Below, piece by piece: positions 9,181-17,242 of a stretch of 64,000 bases of DNA. A model generated the notes under the pieces. That model saw only the letters and a program-made list of their open reading frames with translations, made no database searches and was not told the DNA's origin. The stretch lies in assembly GCF_002844275.1 (NCBI RefSeq), contig NZ_NXGX01000001.1, positions 744,001 to 808,000 on the forward strand, read 5' to 3'. A program made the translations under genes and the position numbers. Numbering within the stretch: position 1 is the stretch's first letter; each line of letters begins with the position of its first letter. This stretch comes from Thalassospira lohafexi (lineage in GTDB: Bacteria; Pseudomonadota; Alphaproteobacteria; Rhodospirillales; Thalassospiraceae).

Positions 9181-9996
9181 TTATAGCGTGCCGTCGCGAT
9201 GTGACTGATGCAGGGATGAGACGGCTGGCTGGAAACCAAGGTTGCGTGCCCGAGTACCGTCAAGCTGACCAAACCAAGGATTTGCAAGTGGTGCTGCCGA
9301 TGGCTGCATGGACCCGCCGATAAGTCGCGTTATTTCATATACCGACATCGGTGCTTCATCGACGATGTTGACGATCTGTCCATCCATTGCCCCGGTAAGG
9401 GCGAGATTGATCGCCGTATCGACATCGCGGTGGTGAACCAGACTAAGTTTGTTGGCGGGATGCCATTTGAACATATCGGCCAGTTTGGGGATGGATTGCA
9501 GGTGGCCGTCTTGATCGCCGTAAACAAAGCCCAGACGTAATATGGCCCACGTCAGGCCGCTTTCACGCAATTTATTTTCAGCTGCAACCTTGCTCGCAGG
9601 GTAGGGCTTTTGGGGATCAACCGCGTCATCTTCACATGCGGGGTGGGCGCTGTCGGCGTTATAGACGAGCCCCGTACTTGCCATGATGATCCGCGCATCG
9701 GGTGCATACTGTTTGGTCGCAGCAATAAGGTTTTGCGTGCCGTCAAGATTGGTCTTCCAGATATCGTCAGGTTCTGGCGTGCGCAGGGCCGCCGCAAGAT
9801 GTACGACCGCTGAAACGCCCTCAACAGCTGCTTTCAACGATTGGGGACGAAGGAGATCGGCTTCAACAGGGTCGACGCCTGTGGGAAGGGACTTTCCCGC
9901 ACGAACAATTGCACGACAATTGAGTCCCGATGCCACCATACGTTTGAGCAGACGTGTCCCCAAAAGGCCCGTTCCACCGGTTACCAGAATGCTCAT
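9181..9996 (-). CDS. NAD-dependent epimerase/dehydratase family protein (extended SDR)
   Basis: A 271-residue extended short-chain dehydrogenase. The Rossmann motif TGGTGLLG sits at residues 6-13, with STGLVY and the catalytic YPASK motif in mid-protein and the RLGFVYGDQDG segment after it. The substrate is unknown; relatives act on nucleotide sugars or small carbonyls. The ATG at 9996 overlaps the marR stop by four bases, so translation is probably coupled and the gene is under MarR control. It lies in the cassette flanked by comF-end repeats. Confidence 0.9.
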   Translation of the reverse strand: MSILVTGGTGLLGTRLLKRMVASGLNCRAIVRAGKSLPTGVDPVEADLLRPQSLKAAVEGVSAVVHLAAALRTPEPDDIWKTNLDGTQNLIAATKQYAPDARIIMASTGLVYNADSAHPACEDDAVDPQKPYPASKVAAENKLRESGLTWAILRLGFVYGDQDGHLQSIPKLADMFKWHPANKLSLVHHRDVDTAINLALTGAMDGQIVNIVDEAPMSVYEITRLIGGSMQPSAAPLANPWFGQLDGTRARNLGFQPAVSSLHQSHRDGTL

Positions 9997-10445
9997 TTCT
10001 CAACTCCGTCAAATTTATAGGTGTTTAGGCGTTCCGTCGCGGTCTTCAGGACCTCGACGGCCACTTCGAGCATTTCTTTGTCGAAGCCTTGGAATGCGAT
10101 TTCCTGCATGAATGCGATGGGATCAGGGAGTTCCCCCCACAATTGTCTGCCGGTATCGGTCAAGGTGAGTAAGCGTTGTCGCTGGTCATTTGTATCGGAC
10201 GTCTGATTGATGAAGCCTTTGCGCACCAGTGCGCGCACGACTTCACTAAGGGTTGGTTTCTCAATCTGGAGCAGGCTCAGAAAATCACGCTGTGGTGTGG
10301 GGCCGTTGTTTGCCAGTTGGTATAAAACGTACCACTGGGTTGGGCCCAGATCGTACGGGCGCAAAATCCGTTCCATCATAGACCGGCTGGCAAGATGCAG
10401 TCTTTTTGCCCATGCCCCGGGTGATTTGAGATAAGGTTTTTCCAA
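9993..10445 (-). CDS. MarR family transcriptional regulator
   Basis: About 150 residues with the MarR winged-helix core: LGPTQWYVLYQLANNG, QRDFLSLLQIEKPTLSEVVRALVRKGFI and the wing DTNDQRQRLLTLTDTG. The TTG at 10445 has GGAGG five bases upstream; a TTG at 10457 is possible but lacks a ribosome site. It is the first gene of a two-gene operon with the epimerase. Two matching palindromes overlap its promoter, pointing to autorepression relieved by a small ligand or oxidant. The protein has no Cys, so direct thiol sensing is unlikely. Confidence 0.92.
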   Translation of the reverse strand: MEKPYLKSPGAWAKRLHLASRSMMERILRPYDLGPTQWYVLYQLANNGPTPQRDFLSLLQIEKPTLSEVVRALVRKGFINQTSDTNDQRQRLLTLTDTGRQLWGELPDPIAFMQEIAFQGFDKEMLEVAVEVLKTATERLNTYKFDGVEK

Positions 10446-10459
10446 CAGATCCTCCAATG

Positions 10460-10504
10460 GTTCGGTACCGAACGATATATGTTCGCTACCAAACTAAATG
10501 TCAA
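10460..10504 (-). promoter_or_regulatory. marR promoter with two tandem operators
   Basis: On the minus strand a -35 TTGACA (10504-10499) and -10 CATATA (10481-10476) are separated by 17 bases. Operator 1, GTTCGGTACCGAAC (10460-10473), is a perfect 14-base palindrome over the start region; operator 2, GTTCGCTACCAAAC (10481-10494), matches 12 of 14 and lies in the spacer. Their starts are 21 bases apart, two helical turns. This is a typical repressor layout; binding by the adjacent MarR is inference. Confidence 0.7.
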
Positions 10505-10553
10505 TCTTGTTGTTTTCCGATGTCATGAGTTAAAGGCTGCTTTCCGCGCATGC

Positions 10554-10610
10554 TAAAGCGGGCCGGGGCCATGCACGTATCCGTGATCACGGTTGCACGT
10601 GTCGTGCGAT
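10554..10610 (+). repeat. Direct repeat, copy 2 (comF 3'-end remnant)
   Basis: The second copy of the comF 3' end, 56 of 57 identical to 9024-9080. Read in the comF frame it ends CGA TGA at 10610-10612, so a comF stop codon is preserved in a different form. It encodes AGA where copy 1 encodes AGV; AGA is the commoner ComF form, so this may be the original end beside grxC. Confidence 0.97.
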
Positions 10611-10737
10611 GACGCGGTGCAGAATTTCTGATATACAGCCCTCATCCAAACTGAATTTCACGCCATATCATGCGTTGGTTTCCCGGATTGCCGGGCGATT
10701 AAAGGCGATTGGCGGATAGAATAAGGAAGATAGCCAC

Positions 10738-10995
10738 ATGGCAAAAGTTGAAGTGTATGCCACCGAATGGTGCCCGTTCTGCAAACGCGCACGTAAGCTT
10801 CTGGAAGAAAAAGGTGCCAAGTACCAGCTGATCGACGTGATGATGGAGCCGCGGCGCAAAAAGGAAATGATGGACCGTGCAAACGGAAAACATACCGTGC
10901 CGCAAATCTTCATCAATGACGAACATATCGGCGGCTGTGACGAACTGATGGCGCTAAACGCCAAGGGCGATCTGGACACCAAGCTGTCTGCATAA
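10738..10995 (+). CDS. grxC: Glutaredoxin 3
   Basis: An 85-residue dithiol glutaredoxin that uses glutathione to reduce protein disulfides in the cytoplasm. The active site CPFC is at C12-C15, with the glutathione-binding TVPQIFI cis-Pro and the GGCDEL segment. ATG at 10738 is preceded by AAGGAAG. comF, grxC and the carbon-nitrogen hydrolase are normally neighbours in this class; here both junctions are interrupted. Confidence 0.97.
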   Translation: MAKVEVYATEWCPFCKRARKLLEEKGAKYQLIDVMMEPRRKKEMMDRANGKHTVPQIFINDEHIGGCDELMALNAKGDLDTKLSA

Positions 10996-11019
10996 GTTCA
11001 AGATTCTAGACGACTAAAT

Positions 11020-11055
11020 CGGGTGGCAATGATCGTTGCCACCCGTTTATTTTTT
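11020..11055. terminator. Terminator of grxC (possibly bidirectional)
   Basis: A ten-base stem, CGGGTGGCAA (11020-11029) with TTGCCACCCG (11036-11045), has a six-base loop and is followed by TTTATTTTTT on the plus strand. The T run overlaps the last codons of the convergent lysR gene. Confidence 0.85.
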
Positions 11056-11928
11056 GATGTCGGATACGGCTTCAAGCGTTTTGCGAAACTCCGAAAATGC
11101 CGGGGTTTCAAATCCCGGGCGGCTGGCCAGAACAGTATCAACAGTCATGAGCGGATGTTCCTTGACCGGGCCAAGATGGCGCATCAGATCAACGACACTG
11201 CGTGGCATGATGCTGATGCATGATCCTGCTGCTGTGCAGGCAAACATCGCGTGATAGGAACCGACTTCCTGAACTGCGAAATGTTCCTTGATTGATCCAA
11301 AACCGGTCAGCCATTCCTCCGCCAGCATGCGGTAGGTACAACCTGGTGCAAAGGCGGCCAATGCTTTTGGTTTGATATCGCTGGCATGGCGGATGTCGGG
11401 ATGTCCGGGCGGCAACAGCAGCACCAGCTGTTCGCGAAACAGGGCGTGCGTATCAAGTGTTCCGGGTTCCAGCCACCATTCACCCGACGGAACTGCAATC
11501 AGCGCGCAATCAATACGCCGCCCCAGAAGAGCATCGATAAGCTGGCGGGTGGGGGCGGTTGAAAGTTCGATTGTGACGTCGGGCCATGCCTTGTTATATG
11601 CCGCAAGTGGCACGGGAAGGCGGCTGGCAACCGTGCTTTCCATTGATCCGACCCGCAAGGTTCCGCAAGGAGCCGACGGATTAACAACCTGTCGGGCTTC
11701 ATCGGCAAGGTTCAGGATGCGATCCGCATATTCCAGAAAAGTTTCCCCTTCCTGTGTCAGCAACATGCGTTTTTTATCGCGTTGAAACAGGGCAACACCG
11801 ATTTCTGTTTCGAGTTGCTGGATGCGCGTGGTGACGTTTGACGGCACCCGGCCAAGCCGTTCGGCTGCGCGTGTAATTCCCTGTTCTTTTGCAACGGTGC
11901 GAAAAATTGCCAGCGATGCATGATCCAT
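11047..11928 (-). CDS. LysR family transcriptional regulator
   Basis: A 293-residue LysR regulator with an N-terminal HTH (QGITRAAERLGRVPSNVTTRIQQLE) and an effector domain from about residue 90 (GTLRVGSMESTVASRLP). It resembles the PtrR/YneJ-like group. Start chosen at ATG 11928 with GGAG eight bases upstream; the frame stays open further 5' but would overlap the divergent gene and lacks a ribosome site. It is divergent from the nitronate monooxygenase, its probable target. Confidence 0.93.
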   Translation of the reverse strand: MDHASLAIFRTVAKEQGITRAAERLGRVPSNVTTRIQQLETEIGVALFQRDKKRMLLTQEGETFLEYADRILNLADEARQVVNPSAPCGTLRVGSMESTVASRLPVPLAAYNKAWPDVTIELSTAPTRQLIDALLGRRIDCALIAVPSGEWWLEPGTLDTHALFREQLVLLLPPGHPDIRHASDIKPKALAAFAPGCTYRMLAEEWLTGFGSIKEHFAVQEVGSYHAMFACTAAGSCISIMPRSVVDLMRHLGPVKEHPLMTVDTVLASRPGFETPAFSEFRKTLEAVSDIKK

Positions 11929-11944
11929 CGTGAATTCTCCAATA

Positions 11945-12001
11945 CAGAATTTTCTTGAATTTGTATTCATTATTAAAGAATATATGTCAATCTTAATTCT
12001 G
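11945..12001. promoter_or_regulatory. AT-rich divergent control region with inverted repeat
   Basis: The 127 bases between lysR and the nitronate monooxygenase are clearly more AT-rich than the flanks. CAGAATT (11945-11951) and AATTCTG (11995-12001) form an inverted pair about 50 bases apart, and several AATTC/GAATT half-sites lie between. This suits a multi-site LysR operator with overlapping divergent promoters. No single promoter is certain. Confidence 0.4.
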
Positions 12002-12055
12002 AATTTATGAAGGGTGGTTGTGCCTGAGGGTGCGAAAACCTCCGGGAGGATTGAA

Positions 12056-13108
12056 ATGCTCGATACGCTTGGTGTGACATTGCCGATTGTACAGGCCCCA
12101 ATGGCCGGGGTTTCTACCCCGGCACTTGCCGCAGCAGTTTCCAATGCAGGGGGCTTGGGATCGATTGGTATCGGCGCGACTGATCCGTCCGGTGCGCGCA
12201 AAATGATCGAAGAATTACGTGCTGCGACCGACCGTGCCTTCAACGTCAATGTGTTCGTGCATGAAACACCCCAACCGGACCGGGCGCGCGAAGCGGCGTG
12301 GCTCGACGCGTTAAGGCCGTATTTTGACGCGTTCGGTGCACCGCCGCCGTCAAGTTTGCGCACCATTTATAAAAGCTTTGCCGATGATCCGGAAATGCTC
12401 AAACTTTTGATCGATATGAAACCGGCTGTGGTCAGCCTGCATTTCGGATTGCCGTCTGCCGATGCGATTGCAGCCTTGAAACAGGCCGGGATCATGCTGT
12501 TTGCGACGGCCACCAGTCTGGAAGAGGCACGCAAGATTGAGGCGGCGGGCATTGATGTCATTGTTGCGCAGGGGATTGAGGCCGGCGGTCACCGCGGCGT
12601 TTTTGACCCCAATGCGCATGATGATGGTTTGGGGACCATCGCATTGACCCGTCTGCTGGTGCGCCATTGCTCTTTGCCGGTTGTTGCTGCGGGCGGCATC
12701 ATGGATGGTGCGGGGATTGCAGCCGTACGTGATCTTGGCGCCATTGCCGCCCAACTGGGGACGGCATTTATCGCATGCCCGGAAACGTCGGCCGATGACG
12801 GATATCGTAAGGCGCTTATGGGGGATGGTGCATATCATACCCAACTGACATCGCTGATTTCCGGGCGTCCGGCCCGGGCGATTGCAAACCGCTTTACGGC
12901 TTTGGGGGATGTTTTGGACGCTGCTGTGCCATCCTATCCGATTGCTTATGACGCGGGAAAAGCATTGAATGCCGCCGCCAAGGCACAGGGCGAATACGGC
13001 TTTGGGGCGCAATGGGCCGGGCAGGGCGCGCCGCTTGCACGTGCGATGCCCGCAGCCGAGCTTGTCGCGACCCTGATGCAGGAATTCGACGCGGTGGATC
13101 GGAGCTGA
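12056..13108 (+). CDS. Nitronate monooxygenase family flavoprotein
   Basis: A 350-residue TIM-barrel FMN enzyme of the class I nitronate monooxygenase (2-nitropropane dioxygenase) type, with IVQAPMAGVSTP at the start, the AQGIEAGGHRG motif carrying catalytic H179, and the phosphate-binding VVAAGGIMDG and GTAFIACPE segments. Such enzymes detoxify nitronates such as propionate-3-nitronate. ATG 12056 is chosen for GGGAGGA five bases upstream; a GTG at 12014 is possible. Likely controlled by the divergent LysR gene. A strong terminator follows. Confidence 0.92.
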   Translation: MLDTLGVTLPIVQAPMAGVSTPALAAAVSNAGGLGSIGIGATDPSGARKMIEELRAATDRAFNVNVFVHETPQPDRAREAAWLDALRPYFDAFGAPPPSSLRTIYKSFADDPEMLKLLIDMKPAVVSLHFGLPSADAIAALKQAGIMLFATATSLEEARKIEAAGIDVIVAQGIEAGGHRGVFDPNAHDDGLGTIALTRLLVRHCSLPVVAAGGIMDGAGIAAVRDLGAIAAQLGTAFIACPETSADDGYRKALMGDGAYHTQLTSLISGRPARAIANRFTALGDVLDAAVPSYPIAYDAGKALNAAAKAQGEYGFGAQWAGQGAPLARAMPAAELVATLMQEFDAVDRS

Positions 13109-13123
13109 AACCTTACTGAAAAT

Positions 13124-13156
13124 CAAAACCCCCGATCAAGATGACCGGGGGTTTTG
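13124..13156. terminator. Bidirectional terminator
   Basis: A perfect 11-base stem CAAAACCCCCG / CGGGGGTTTTG with an 11-base loop lies between the convergent nitronate monooxygenase and the COG4091-type dehydrogenase. The A and T runs on both sides suit termination in both directions. Confidence 0.9.
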
Positions 13157-13199
13157 TTGGTGGTGGCACGGGGGATTGGTGGTCGCGCGGGGGAGATTG

Positions 13200-14537
13200 T
13201 CAGGAAAAGGTCTTTTCCATTTCCTTGCGAAACGCGATGGCGGGGTCATGAGCATCAAATTCAACGTCATCCCATGTCAGAACCTGATCACAGGCAACCG
13301 CGCGTTTGATTTTCAAATGATGGGCCAGCCCGATCGGAAGGGCGTTGCGGGCGCGTGATGTTTTGGCGGGCATCAGTTTTCCGTAAACCGTAAAGCCGCC
13401 TTCACCATCCAGCATGTCACCCACCGCAAGGTTTCGTTTGGCGGTGGCAACCGCATCACCCGACCAGACACGCGATGATCCGGTGGCTTCATGGCGGAGT
13501 GCTGCGGACGCCACCGAAATACCAAGTTCAAGGCCGATCAGGTGATAGGGCTTATACATTGTCGAATATTGGCCGGTGGGATCGGTGAGCAAGCCATATT
13601 CGGAAAAGCAGCGTGCGACATAATCACTGGGCGCTTCAAACGTGACATAAACGCCCCAGCGCAGATCGCGAAACACCGGGCGGGTATCACGTTCAAGGCT
13701 GGATACCACCTCGACCGTGCCCTTGCGGTCCAGAATGCCACCACTTTCACGGGGGCATAAAAGACGCGGTAAATCATCCACCCCGCAGGCCGGGAATTGC
13801 AGCCCGCAGTCCTGTGGGATGAGGTCGCAGGCGTTCGATACCGCCGCCATTTCGATGGCTGATTTGGTGCCATCGAGGAAGCTGTTGAAAATTTGCGGGT
13901 TCATGCCGCCCGCCTTGGCCTGATCGGGTGTAAGACCATAATGGGTCCAGACATCATCGGGCGTGACGTGATGATAAATCGGAAGGTACTTTGTGCCCTT
14001 ACCCGCACACACAACCGACAGGCCAACCGCACGCGCCCAATCGACCATTTCGGCAATCAGGGCCGGTTGATCGCCATAGGCCATGGAATAGACCAGACCG
14101 GCGGCCTCGGCCCGCTTGGCCAAAAGTGGTCCGGCAAGAACATCGGCCTCGACATTGACCATGACGATGTGGCGGCCATGCTCAATCGCCTTTAACCCGA
14201 ACCGGATACCGGCTGCCGGACTGCCGGTGGCATCAATGATGACTTCAAGCCCGTCGGCCTCAATCAGCGCGTCGGCATCTTCGGTGAGCCAGGTCGTGCC
14301 GTTTTTAAGGGCCAATGCCGGGTCGGGCGCGCCATATTGCTCCGCCGACCATCCGACCCGTTTAAGGGCATCTTTGGCGCGGTCAATGCTGAGATCGGCA
14401 ATGCCCAGAACGTGATAGCCCGGATGATGCCCGGCCTGACTTAAAAACATCGATCCGAATTTACCCGCCCCGATGATGCCAACCCGAACCGGATTGCCTT
14501 CATCGGCACGCTTGCGCAGTTTTGCGTCGAGATTCAT
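13200..14537 (-). CDS. Predicted homoserine-dehydrogenase-like oxidoreductase with SAF domain (COG4091 type)
   Basis: A 445-residue protein. Residues about 15-150 form an NAD(P)-binding Rossmann domain (VRVGIIGAGKFGSMF, IIDATGSPAAG, HIVMVNVEAD); the C-terminal part from about residue 350 is an SAF-like segment (RNLAVGDMLDGEGGFTVYGKL). The family is annotated as predicted homoserine dehydrogenase but its substrate is not established. ATG at 14537 with GGAG upstream. It is third in the gntR-dioxygenase-dehydrogenase series on the minus strand, so it probably oxidises a product of the dioxygenase. Confidence 0.85.
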   Translation of the reverse strand: MNLDAKLRKRADEGNPVRVGIIGAGKFGSMFLSQAGHHPGYHVLGIADLSIDRAKDALKRVGWSAEQYGAPDPALALKNGTTWLTEDADALIEADGLEVIIDATGSPAAGIRFGLKAIEHGRHIVMVNVEADVLAGPLLAKRAEAAGLVYSMAYGDQPALIAEMVDWARAVGLSVVCAGKGTKYLPIYHHVTPDDVWTHYGLTPDQAKAGGMNPQIFNSFLDGTKSAIEMAAVSNACDLIPQDCGLQFPACGVDDLPRLLCPRESGGILDRKGTVEVVSSLERDTRPVFRDLRWGVYVTFEAPSDYVARCFSEYGLLTDPTGQYSTMYKPYHLIGLELGISVASAALRHEATGSSRVWSGDAVATAKRNLAVGDMLDGEGGFTVYGKLMPAKTSRARNALPIGLAHHLKIKRAVACDQVLTWDDVEFDAHDPAIAFRKEMEKTFS

Positions 14538-14561
14538 TTTATTCTCCAGCCCCGGAACTTT

Positions 14562-15356
14562 TTAAGCCGCAGATTGCTTTGAAACAAGCTCATCAAGGCA
14601 GTCATCGGCAAGTGGGGTGATCGGGGTAAAGTCCCGGTGCGCGATCCATGGTTTACGGTTAAACGCCCGGATGTGGTTGGACACCGCACAGAGGCTGAGA
14701 TAGACAATCGTTCGGTCAAACGGGCTGATGTTGGGTGGGCTGGCATGAACCAGATTGCCATGGAACATCACAACCGATCCAGCCGGACCAACCGGGGCTT
14801 CGCAGCCGCCATCTTTTGCCAGTTCGGTCACTGTTTCGCGATCAAGTGTCCATAGCGGATAGGATGTGGTTTCAAGATCGTGTCCGGCCTTCAGCACACC
14901 GGCCTTGTGGCTTTTGGGGATAAACAAAAGCGGGCCGTTGGCCGGGGTGACGTCTTCAAGGAACAGGGCAATGTTAAAGGCGCGCGGTTCGGGCATTTCG
15001 TCATCGCGCTGCCAGGTGCCGTAATCCTGATGCCACTGCCAGACCGCACCATCAAAGGCGGCCTTGGCGTTGATTTTGTATTGATGCATGTAGACCTGTT
15101 CATCCAAAAACTGTTCAACAGGTTCAATCAGGCGGGGATGGGCGCCAAGGCGGCGGTGGGCATCATTATAGGTGTGCGCGGCAAAGGCCGTTCGGGCAAC
15201 ACCGGATGTCTCGCGCCAGACCTCTTCGCGGTCGGAGGCATAAATCTTGCGGGCTTCGGACAGAAGCAAGGCCGCTTCGTCGCGGGAAAACAGTTCGGGT
15301 AGAAAAACAAAGCCCTTTTCGCGAAATTCGGCAAGTGCCGTTTCGTTGAGTTTCAT
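14562..15356 (-). CDS. Phytanoyl-CoA dioxygenase family (Fe(II)/2-oxoglutarate) hydroxylase
   Basis: A 264-residue PhyH-fold oxygenase. The iron triad is visible as H109 and D111 (WQWHQDYGTW) and H204 (HGNLVHASPPN), with R215 (FDRTIVYL) placed to bind 2-oxoglutarate. The DYGTW-x5-EMP segment resembles ectoine hydroxylase and the PhyH-type proline hydroxylases, so a free amino acid or compatible solute is a plausible substrate; no ectoine genes are present. The ATG at 15356 has GGAGGAAAC directly upstream; a GTG at 15377 is less likely. It lies 24 bases ahead of the dehydrogenase. Confidence 0.9.
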   Translation of the reverse strand: MKLNETALAEFREKGFVFLPELFSRDEAALLLSEARKIYASDREEVWRETSGVARTAFAAHTYNDAHRRLGAHPRLIEPVEQFLDEQVYMHQYKINAKAAFDGAVWQWHQDYGTWQRDDEMPEPRAFNIALFLEDVTPANGPLLFIPKSHKAGVLKAGHDLETTSYPLWTLDRETVTELAKDGGCEAPVGPAGSVVMFHGNLVHASPPNISPFDRTIVYLSLCAVSNHIRAFNRKPWIAHRDFTPITPLADDCLDELVSKQSAA

Positions 15357-15435
15357 GATGTTTCCTCCGATCCGCACAGTGTTGTTTTTATGGTGCGGCT
15401 GATGTGCCCGGTTGCGGGCGGTTTGGGTTCAAACC

Positions 15436-16107
15436 CTAGTTTGTGTGAGTCTCGCTATCCTTCATTTTCGACGTCAGGCGGTGCTTGGCATTGTTACTAT
15501 GGTTAATGGCAAGCTGTTGGGCACGGTCGCCATCGCCGGCGCAGATTGCGTCGGCGATGGCTTCATGTTCCATCCAGATCGGATCTCGGGACGATCCGCT
15601 CTGAAGATAGGCATGCATAACACGCCGAATTTGCAGCCAGACGGCTGCAGATGCCTCGGGCAATAAGGGATTACCCGAAAGGCGATAGATCGTTTGATGG
15701 AATGCGACATCGGCTGCAACAAGGTCTGCGGTGTCGCCGCTGCCCAGAGCGTGGTGTCCCTGTTGTATGGCAGCCCGCAGAGCCGATTTCCGGTTAACAT
15801 CCAAGGATTGAGCCGCAAGACGGGCCGCGAGCCCGTCAAAGGCTTCTCGCAGGTCATAAACGTGACGGACCAGATTGGCATCCACTTGGGAAACGCGATA
15901 TCCGCGCCGCCCCATTGGTTCAACCAGTCCGTCACGACGCAGCAACCCCAGAGCTTGCAACACTGGTTGCCGCGAGACATTGAGCTCCTCGGCAATAGCT
16001 TCCTGACGCAAAGGCGTTCCGGGAGGGAGAGCACCAGAACACAGCGCATCGACCAAACGGTCGTGCACTTCGTCAGTCAGACTTTTGCGACCGGAAAGAG
16101 GTTCCAT
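15436..16107 (-). CDS. GntR family transcriptional regulator (FCD/FadR subfamily)
   Basis: A 223-residue regulator with an N-terminal winged helix (LRQEAIAEELNVSRQPVLQALGLLRRDGLVEP) and an FCD ligand domain from about residue 85 (LREAFDGLAARLAA, DVAFHQTIYRLSGNPLL). The domain normally binds small carboxylates through metal-coordinating His residues, which suits control of the downstream dioxygenase/dehydrogenase pair. Start at ATG 16107 with AAGGA six bases upstream. A TGTATACA palindrome about 30 bases upstream is a likely operator. Confidence 0.92.
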   Translation of the reverse strand: MEPLSGRKSLTDEVHDRLVDALCSGALPPGTPLRQEAIAEELNVSRQPVLQALGLLRRDGLVEPMGRRGYRVSQVDANLVRHVYDLREAFDGLAARLAAQSLDVNRKSALRAAIQQGHHALGSGDTADLVAADVAFHQTIYRLSGNPLLPEASAAVWLQIRRVMHAYLQSGSSRDPIWMEHEAIADAICAGDGDRAQQLAINHSNNAKHRLTSKMKDSETHTN

Positions 16108-16136
16108 CTTCAATCCTTCTTAGGTGTACGGAATAC

Positions 16137-16144
16137 TGTATACA
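16137..16144. promoter_or_regulatory. Candidate GntR/FCD operator
   Basis: TGTATACA, a perfect 8-base palindrome with the GTATAC core common to FCD-type GntR operators, lies about 30 bases upstream of gntR. GTGTA and TACAC elements around it widen the dyad. Binding by the adjacent regulator is inferred from family preference and position. Confidence 0.5.
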
Positions 16145-16280
16145 CTAATTCGGCGTCGCGAAAGATGAAATTTCCCGATGGGGTGATTAGTCATGATTTA
16201 TGAATAATGGTCCTGATTATGTGTTTTAGGTGAAAAGTCTGTGCGGCGGCTGAGAACCTGATTATCGACACGGATGATAG

Positions 16281-16300
16281 CGGGTTTATACGGGTTTATA
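16281..16300 (+). repeat. Tandem 10-base repeat upstream of the nitrilase gene
   Basis: CGGGTTTATA occurs twice in direct succession, about 90 bases before the carbon-nitrogen hydrolase start, in a 280-base gap holding no gene. It may be part of the promoter region or simply slippage. Confidence 0.6.
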
Positions 16301-16387
16301 TTTGTATGACTAATGGCAAATGAGACTTGCCGCCTCGGGCTGACATCTCCATCATCATAGGGATGATCGTAAAAAGGAGATTGCGTC

Positions 16388-17212
16388 ATGACCCGTTTCA
16401 TTGCTGCCTGCGTTCAGGTCAATTCGCGTGATGATATGTCCGATAATCTTGCGCGTGCGGCGACCTATGCCCGCGATGCGCATGCGGTTGGGGCGCGGTT
16501 GATCGCATTTCCTGAAAACGTATCAATGATGTCGTTTGGCGGGGAAAATGTCCGCGTAGCGGCCTTCCTTGAAGACGAACACCCCGGACTGGCGTTTTTT
16601 GGTGATCTTGCCAAAGAATTGGAGGCGACCCTGATTGTCGGATCGCTGCATGTCAAAGCGCGCGACGAGGATCGGGTGGCCAATCGGTGCTTTGTCATCG
16701 GACCAGATGGCAATATCATCATATCATATGACAAAATCCATATGTTCGATGTCGATCTGGCAAACGGGGAAAGTTACCGCGAAAGCAAAACATTCCGGCC
16801 CGGCGATGCGGCCCGCGTGGCGGAAACAGACTATGGCAAAATTGGTGTGTCGATTTGTTATGACGTGCGGTTTCCCCATCTGTTTCGTGATTATGCCAAG
16901 GCCGGGGCAAAGATACTGAGCATTCCAGCCGCCTTTACCCGCACCACCGGGCAGGCGCATTGGCATACGCTTTTAAAAGCGCGTGCGATTGAAAACGGCT
17001 GTTTTGTCATTGCGGCTGCGCAGTGCGGGGAGCATCCGGGTAACCGGCAAACATTTGGTCATTCGCTGATCATTGATCCGTGGGGCAATGTTCTGGCCGA
17101 TGGCGGGACCGATCCCGGCTTTATCACCGCCGAGATCGATCTGGATCGGGTGGAGGAAATCCGACGCATGGTGCCGTCGCTGCAAAACGAGCAGAGCTAT
17201 AAACCCTGTTAG
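16388..17212 (+). CDS. Carbon-nitrogen hydrolase (Nit1-like, probable deaminated glutathione amidase)
   Basis: A 274-residue nitrilase-superfamily amidase with the complete Glu-Lys-Cys triad: E43 (FPEN), K116 (YDKIHMFD) and C157 (SICYDVRFP). The motif context matches the Nit1/YbeM branch, which repairs deaminated glutathione; the assignment to that substrate is by family. It belongs to the conserved comF-grxC-nit-DUF1178-ubiG run but is here separated on both sides by accessory genes. ATG at 16388 with AAGGAG upstream. Confidence 0.92.
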   Translation: MTRFIAACVQVNSRDDMSDNLARAATYARDAHAVGARLIAFPENVSMMSFGGENVRVAAFLEDEHPGLAFFGDLAKELEATLIVGSLHVKARDEDRVANRCFVIGPDGNIIISYDKIHMFDVDLANGESYRESKTFRPGDAARVAETDYGKIGVSICYDVRFPHLFRDYAKAGAKILSIPAAFTRTTGQAHWHTLLKARAIENGCFVIAAAQCGEHPGNRQTFGHSLIIDPWGNVLADGGTDPGFITAEIDLDRVEEIRRMVPSLQNEQSYKPC

Positions 17213-17242
17213 GTTATTGATCGGCTCGTTTGGGTGAAGCGA

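Larger units (their letters stand above)
9081..10610. other. Inserted 1.53-kb epimerase-marR cassette between comF 3'-end repeats
   Basis: The unit from the end of repeat copy 1 to the end of copy 2 is 1,530 bases. It contains the NAD-dependent epimerase and MarR genes, both opposite in orientation to comF and grxC. Removing one unit by recombination between the copies would leave comF ending in TGA, 125 bases ahead of grxC, the usual neighbour. No integrase or transposase is present. Insertion rather than local duplication is inference. Confidence 0.7.

Noticed and set aside
11929-12366. Upstream in-frame extension of the LysR gene (146 extra codons)
   Set aside because: It runs antisense through the start of the nitronate monooxygenase; the ATG at 11928 has a proper ribosome site and gives the standard family N-terminus.
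15419-15434. GGTTTG/CAAACC hairpin with a TTC loop, first read as a possible tRNA T-arm
   Set aside because: No acceptor, D or anticodon arms surround it; at most it is a weak hairpin after gntR.
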